NCBI GenBank assembly: GCA_019750915.1 | Contig: JAIENY010000067.1 | Location: 1-64,000 of the forward strand | From: Xanthobacteraceae bacterium | Lineage (GTDB): Bacteria; Pseudomonadota; Alphaproteobacteria; Rhizobiales; Xanthobacteraceae | DNA length: 64,000 nt | Direction of reading: 5' to 3' | In this document: piece by piece, positions 59,415 to 64,000 of the stretch | Position numbering within the stretch: the first letter of the stretch is position 1 | Layout: every line of letters starts with the position of its first letter | The notes under the pieces: model-generated | What the model saw: the letters and a program-made list of their open reading frames with translations, nothing else | The model's database searches: none | Told to the model about the DNA's origin: nothing | Position numbers and translations under genes: made by a program

Positions 59415-60283
59415 CACAGAAAAATCCGGTCAATGACGACGCCGCCTATTGCGCGGATCTTGTCCGCTCGCACGACTTTGCGGGTTACGCGTCGGCGCTT
59501 TTCCTGCCGTCGCAGGCCCGGCGGCCGGTGCTGGCGTTGCATGCCTTCGACATCGAGCTGCGGCGTATCCGTGACCACATCACCCAGCCGCTTCCGGGCG
59601 AAATCCGGTTGCAGTGGTGGCGCGATCTGATCGAGAGCGAAGCGCGAGGAGATGTCGAGAGCAACCCGGTCGCTGCTGAGTTGATCGAGGCGATTTCGCG
59701 CCATGAACTGCCGCGGCAACAGCTTTCACGTCTGATCGATGCGCGCGTGTTCGACCTCTACGACGATCCAATGCCTTCGCTCGATGCGCTTGAGCGGTAT
59801 TGCGACGATACCGACGGACAACTGTTCTCGCTAACGGCGCGGATTATGGGCGATGCGTCTGAAGAAATGGAGGAGGTGGCGCGCCACGCCGGCACAGCAC
59901 AGGGGCTTGCCCGCGTGATTTCTTTGCTGCCGGTTCACGCAGCGCGGGGGCAGCTTTATCTGCCGGCGGACGTTCTCAGACAAGCAGAGGCGCAGGAGGC
60001 TGATATCTTCGCAGGACAACGCACGCCTGCGTTGCAGGTCGTGCTCGATCGCCTCGGCGGCGCCGCTCAGTCGGCGCTGGATGCGGCGATGGACTTGTTG
60101 TGCTCAGTGCCTGAGGAAGCGTCGCGGGCATTTATTTCGCTGACTTTGGTACAGCGCAATCTGCAGCAGATCGGCCTGCGCGACGAAGATGCCTTCGCGC
60201 GCACGCCGCCATCGAGGTTGCGGGTTTTGTGGACGCTATGGCGGGCTTCGCGGGCGCGGTGTTTCAAGCCGGCAGAACCCTGA
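59411..60283 (+). CDS. Squalene/phytoene synthase-like protein (NDUFAF6-like family)
   Basis: YASALFLPSQARRPVLALHAFDIELRRIRDHI...RLQWWRDLIE, RLIDARVFDLYDDPMPSL; 4-nt overlap with the upstream gene. Confidence 0.88.
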   Translation: MTQKNPVNDDAAYCADLVRSHDFAGYASALFLPSQARRPVLALHAFDIELRRIRDHITQPLPGEIRLQWWRDLIESEARGDVESNPVAAELIEAISRHELPRQQLSRLIDARVFDLYDDPMPSLDALERYCDDTDGQLFSLTARIMGDASEEMEEVARHAGTAQGLARVISLLPVHAARGQLYLPADVLRQAEAQEADIFAGQRTPALQVVLDRLGGAAQSALDAAMDLLCSVPEEASRAFISLTLVQRNLQQIGLRDEDAFARTPPSRLRVLWTLWRASRARCFKPAEP

Positions 60284-60466
60284 GCGTTACGCCGCTGCGG
60301 TCATTCGAATTTGATCCGCGACCCAAATATCAAATCGGCCAACGCGCGGGCTCCCGCGCCAAGCCGTTCAGCGCATGAAAGCTCCCGATCAGCAGGAACT
60401 TTCACCCGCCGTTCATGGAACATCCGTTTATTATCAGCCCAACGAGACATCACTCCGGGGCCGTAG

Positions 60467-61177
60467 ATGCGCGCCGCAATTCTCGCAAGCTGTCTTTTGC
60501 TGGTCGCTTTCTGTCTCGATGGCATTCCGGCGTATGCAACATCCGTCGATCAAAGCACGGTTTCCGTCGGCGGAGTTTCCGCGGCCCTGCTGAAGCCCGC
60601 GCATCCACATGGAGGGATCATCCTGCTCTCCGGGGGAAGTGGTATGATCGGGGTTGGTCCCGGTGGCACGATCTCGAAAGGGGGCAATCAATTGGTGCGC
60701 ACCAGGCTGGCTTACGCTTCGCGTGGTTTTGCCGTCCTCGTTCCCGACTGTTGTGTCGATGTTGCAGCCGCAGTCAAATACATGCGCGACTTCGGGCATG
60801 TGACGCTTGTGGGGACAAGTCGAGGGACGCTACGTGCCGCGCGTGGCATCGCTGCGGGCGCCCGGCCTGACCGGCTGGTTCTGACCTCCGGCTTTCTTAG
60901 TAATGCTTCGGGGGATTCCAATAATGTGATGAACCTTCTGGGCTCGCCGTCCGCGCTGCCGCCGACGCTGATTGTCCATCATCGGCAGGATGGTTGCCGC
61001 GTGACAGCACCTGCGGGCGTCGCGCCATTCCTGGCCTGGGCCAAGGACAAGGCACACGCTGTCTGGCTCGATGGCGGAGCCAGCGAGGGCAGACTGTGCG
61101 GCGCACGGGCGCATCACGGCTTTAATGGTCTCGACGGTCAGGTGGTCTCAGTTGTCGCAGGCTTTGCCGCGCGGTAG
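60467..61177 (+). CDS. Secreted alpha/beta-hydrolase-like protein
   Basis: Signal peptide; GTSRGT nucleophile elbow, HHRQDGCR acid region, HHGFNG late His. Confidence 0.72.
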   Translation: MRAAILASCLLLVAFCLDGIPAYATSVDQSTVSVGGVSAALLKPAHPHGGIILLSGGSGMIGVGPGGTISKGGNQLVRTRLAYASRGFAVLVPDCCVDVAAAVKYMRDFGHVTLVGTSRGTLRAARGIAAGARPDRLVLTSGFLSNASGDSNNVMNLLGSPSALPPTLIVHHRQDGCRVTAPAGVAPFLAWAKDKAHAVWLDGGASEGRLCGARAHHGFNGLDGQVVSVVAGFAAR

Positions 61178-61251
61178 ATGCGTGCCAATGAATGTAATCA
61201 GTGGGCCGCCATTCACACCGTGAAGATTTCCACGTCGCTCTTACCGTAAAT

Positions 61252-62691
61252 TTAAGCGGCATCCGCCATGTGCAGATCGTCCATGATCCAACGGTCCAGA
61301 TCGGCCAACGCGCGGGCACTCAACGCCTGCTTTTTTGCGATCGTCTTTTCGTTGCCGCGCAGGCGTGTGCCATCCGGTTTTCTGGTCGGAGCGGATGCGA
61401 GCGGTGGAAACAATCCGAAATTGATATTCATCGGCTGGAACGAACGCGGCCCCACGTCCAGTGTCTCGATATGGCCACCGGTAATATGATTAAGCAGAGC
61501 GCCAAGCGCAGTGGTCGCAGGTGGCGGTGTCACGGCCTGTCCGGTGAACTCCGCCGCCGTGAACAACCCGGCAAGCAAGCCTATACCGGCTGACTCGACA
61601 TAACCTTCGCACCCGGTCATCTGTCCCGCAAACCGAAGCCGAGGCTGTGTTTTCAGCCGCAGTTGCGTATCCAGCAGCTTCGGCGAATTCAGAAACGTGT
61701 TGCGATGCAGGCCGCCAAGGCGAGCGAATTCGGCATGTTCCAAACCGGGGATCATGCGCAGGGTCTGCGTTTGCGCGCCGTATTTCAGTTTGGTTTGAAA
61801 GCCGACGATGTTGTAGAGCGTACCGAGCTTGTTGTCCTGACGGAGCTGCACCACAGCGTAAGGTTTCACAGTTGGGTTATGTGCATTGGTGAGGCCGACC
61901 GGCTTCATCGGGCCGTGCCGCAACGTCTCAACACCGCGTTCCGCCATCACCTCAATCGGAAGGCAGCCGTCGAAGTATGGCGTACTGGTTTCCCATTCCT
62001 TGAAGTCGGCTTTTTCGCCGGCGAGGAGCGCTGCGACAAAGGCGTGATATTGCTCCTGCGACATCGGGCAGTTGATGTAATCGGCGCCATTGCCGCCGGG
62101 ACCGACCTTGTCGTAGCGCGACTGGAACCACGCGACATTCATGTCAATCGAATCCCGGTGCACGATCGGTGCAATGGCGTCGAAAAAGGCGAGGGAGTCT
62201 TCCCCGCTCAGATCCCGGATGGCGTCGGCTAGCGCGGCTGAGGTGAGCGGGCCGGTCGCAATAACGACGTTCCGCCAGTCTTCCGGCGGCAGGCCGCCAA
62301 CCTCACGGCGGTCGATGCTCACGAGGGAATGGCTCTGCAGAGCCGCGCTCACGGCCTCCGAAAAGCCCTCGCGGTCGACAGCGAGCGCGCCTCCGGCAGG
62401 CACCTGATTGGCGTCGGCAGCGCGCATGATCAGAGAATTCAACTTGCGTAGCTCTGCGTGAAGCAGGCCGACGGCGTTGTTCGCGGCATCGTCAGAACGA
62501 AACGAGTTTGAGCAGACGAGCTCGGCCAGTTTGTCGGTGCGATGGGCGTCTGTGCCCCGTACAGGCCGCATCTCGTGGAGAACGACCCGAATCCCGCGTT
62601 GTGCGATCTGCCAAGCTGCTTCGGAACCGGCAAGGCCACCGCCGATGATGTGGACGATGTCTGAAGTTGGAGCGTTTGTCATGACAGACAC
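61252..62691 (-). CDS. trmFO: Methylenetetrahydrofolate--tRNA-(uracil-5-)-methyltransferase TrmFO
   Basis: [57 protein letters not shown]. Confidence 0.97.
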   Translation of the reverse strand: MSVMTNAPTSDIVHIIGGGLAGSEAAWQIAQRGIRVVLHEMRPVRGTDAHRTDKLAELVCSNSFRSDDAANNAVGLLHAELRKLNSLIMRAADANQVPAGGALAVDREGFSEAVSAALQSHSLVSIDRREVGGLPPEDWRNVVIATGPLTSAALADAIRDLSGEDSLAFFDAIAPIVHRDSIDMNVAWFQSRYDKVGPGGNGADYINCPMSQEQYHAFVAALLAGEKADFKEWETSTPYFDGCLPIEVMAERGVETLRHGPMKPVGLTNAHNPTVKPYAVVQLRQDNKLGTLYNIVGFQTKLKYGAQTQTLRMIPGLEHAEFARLGGLHRNTFLNSPKLLDTQLRLKTQPRLRFAGQMTGCEGYVESAGIGLLAGLFTAAEFTGQAVTPPPATTALGALLNHITGGHIETLDVGPRSFQPMNINFGLFPPLASAPTRKPDGTRLRGNEKTIAKKQALSARALADLDRWIMDDLHMADAA

Positions 62692-62747
62692 CTACGGTGC
62701 TGCCGGCCGTAGTGCAACGTAGATCGCTTAAATGGGATTCTGCGGGT

Positions 62748-62782
62748 AAAAAAGACAACGCCCGCACGAAGCGGGCGTTGTC
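62748..62782 (-). terminator. Rho-independent terminator of the DUF1127 gene
   Basis: Perfect 12-bp stem gacaacgcccgc-acgaa-gcgggcgttgtc; aaaaaa on + strand at 62748-62753 gives a U tract on the minus strand. Confidence 0.85.
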
Positions 62783-62803
62783 TTGACCGAATACAATCAG
62801 GCT

Positions 62804-62959
62804 TTAGCTGCGGGTAAATCCGCCAGCTGCGACGCGCTCGATATCGGCGCGATCGAGACCGATGTCAGCCAATTCACGAGGGCTGAGCTCTGTGAGCTCG
62901 TTATAGATCCGCCGATAATCACGGACGGTCTTGATCATCCGAATAAGAGAGAGAAACAT
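62804..62959 (-). CDS. DUF1127 family small basic protein, 51 aa (absent from supplied ORF track)
   Basis: Manual translation: MFLSLIRMIKTVRDYRRIYNELTELSPRELADIGLDRADIERVAAGGFTRS; RRIYNEL...LSPRELADIGLDRADI is typical of DUF1127; SD-like gaagg upstream, terminator downstream. Confidence 0.9.
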   Translation of the reverse strand: MFLSLIRMIKTVRDYRRIYNELTELSPRELADIGLDRADIERVAAGGFTRS

Positions 62960-62973
62960 TTTATTCTACCTTC

Positions 62974-63100
62974 TGAATATGTATTCAGCCTTTAAGCTGA
63001 TCTGTGAGCTAAAATAGAGGATTCGTGCTGGTATACCAGCGCAATTGCTGCGATGCAGCTAAAACAAAAATGCATACCGAAAGTAATGAATTTGTATTCA
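62974..63100 (-). promoter_or_regulatory. Palindrome-rich region upstream of the DUF1127 gene
   Basis: TGAATATGTATTCA (62974-62987), GCTGGTATACCAGC (63027-63040), TGAATTTGTATTCA (63087-63100). Confidence 0.55.
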
Positions 63101-63112
63101 TTATTTAGTAAT

Positions 63113-63139
63113 AAAAGGGCCGCATAAGGCGGCCCTTTT
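63113..63139 (-). terminator. Rho-independent terminator of the PfpI/DJ-1 gene
   Basis: Perfect 11-bp stem aaaagggccgc-ataag-gcggccctttt just downstream of the minus-strand stop codon. Confidence 0.82.
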
Positions 63140-63142
63140 ATA

Positions 63143-63703
63143 TCATGCGGCGGTTCGTTGGGTGTGTCTGCCCTCGCGGACCTCTTCAACGATCTTGGCA
63201 GAAAAGGCTTCGAGGTCGCCCGGATTGCGGGATGTGACAACGCCGTTGTCGGTGACGACTTGAGAGTCCTCCCACTTACCGCCCGCGTTGATGACGTCGG
63301 TCTTGATCGATTTGTAGGAGGTGACCCGTTTGCCCTGGATAATACCGGTTTCAATCAGAAGCCAGGGAGCGTGGCAGACCGCGGCCACCACTTTCTTTTG
63401 GTTGTAGATATCTTTGATAAACGAGAGGGCCTTTTGCTCGACGCGCAGCAGGTCCGGATTGATCTGGCCTCCGGGCAGCACGAGCGCGTCATAGTCGCTA
63501 GGTGAAGCCTCGTCGATAGTCTTGTCGACCCGCACGGAGCGGCCCCAATCTTTCTTGTCCCATCCCCTAATTTCTCCGGACTGGAGAGAGACGATGTCGA
63601 CCGTGGCGCCGGCCGCCTTGAGTTTATCGCGAGGCACCTCCAGCTCCGCCTGCTCAAAGCCGTGAGTTGCGAGAATAGCGATCCGCTTACCTGATAGTTG
63701 CAT
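63143..63703 (-). CDS. DJ-1/PfpI family protein (general stress protein/deglycase-like)
   Basis: KRIAILATHGFEQAELEVPRDKLKAAG, nucleophile elbow VAAVCHAPWLLIE; start set at MQLSGKRIAI. Confidence 0.94.
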   Translation of the reverse strand: MQLSGKRIAILATHGFEQAELEVPRDKLKAAGATVDIVSLQSGEIRGWDKKDWGRSVRVDKTIDEASPSDYDALVLPGGQINPDLLRVEQKALSFIKDIYNQKKVVAAVCHAPWLLIETGIIQGKRVTSYKSIKTDVINAGGKWEDSQVVTDNGVVTSRNPGDLEAFSAKIVEEVREGRHTQRTAA

Positions 63704-63896
63704 GAGATGTTCCTTTCGTTCGGCCCGCCTGCGCGACCAACAGAAGAAGTTGCTCTGTGTTCCGCAGGAACTTTTCAAAAAACTGTTCCGGAACAAAGGG
63801 AAGAGGGGCCCTGATTAACGGTGCTCTCACTTTTTGTGTTGTACGTAGATTGACGAAGCATAGGCCACTCCGAACCCCTGTTTTTGAAGGCGACCA

Positions 63897-64000
63897 ATGG
63901 TTCTTGTCTCTCCTCAACACACTTCGTCGCCGTCTAAATTTCAGCGTTTTGTGGATACTTTCGTCTTCGAGCCCTATGCGGAATTTCCGCGAAAGCTCGT
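63897..64000 (+). CDS. Start of an unidentified CDS truncated by the window edge
   Basis: ATG at 63897, open to the end: MVLVSPQHTSSPSKFQRFVDTFVFEPYAEFPRKL. Confidence 0.4.
   Translation, partial: MVLVSPQHTSSPSKFQRFVDTFVFEPYAEFPRKL

Noticed and set aside
60301-60525. 74-aa minus-strand ORF whose C-terminal GARALADL resembles the TrmFO end (SARALADL)
   Set aside because: Explained by the 18-bp DNA repeat; no other similarity and no coding signals.

Overview
This 64 kb window is a dense, GC-rich stretch of alphaproteobacterial core chromosome. Gene order and protein character suggest Rhizobiales, most likely the Bradyrhizobium/Afipia/Nitrobacter/Rhodopseudomonas group; this is an inference, not computed. 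From left to right it carries: bamA(partial)-lpxD-fabZ-lpxA-lpxI-lpxB; gltA; gltX; comEC; lexA; moeA-moaC-trpC-trpD-ppiD; tpiA; secG; pyrG; a NIPSNAP/VOC pair; kdsA; queF; eno; an FMN reductase; ftsB; pdhA-pdhB-pdhC; an orphan ModA-like binding protein; lpd; ilvD; a Sel1 protein; xthA; erpA; dgt; argS; a SPOR protein; nagZ; scpA-scpB; a DipZ-like protein; tatABC; serS; surE; a lone receiver protein; pcm; a LysM/LytM peptidase; a divergent LysR/NmrA pair; a DUF815-type AAA protein; yajC-secD-secF; a Mth938-like/phytoene-synthase-like pair (homologues of complex I assembly factors); a secreted hydrolase; trmFO; a DUF1127 micro-protein missing from the ORF track; and a PfpI/DJ-1 protein. I found no convincing prophage, transposon, CRISPR array, rRNA or tRNA, and no undescribed multi-gene system. 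The most interesting observations are regulatory: paired TGAATwTGTATTCA palindromes plus GCTGGTATACCAGC upstream of the DUF1127 gene, four CATGAAC copies at roughly helical spacing upstream of ilvD, a compound LexA box at lexA, palindromes in the receiver/pcm divergent region, and a possible EcfG promoter for pfpI. All were read by eye and need computational and experimental checks.
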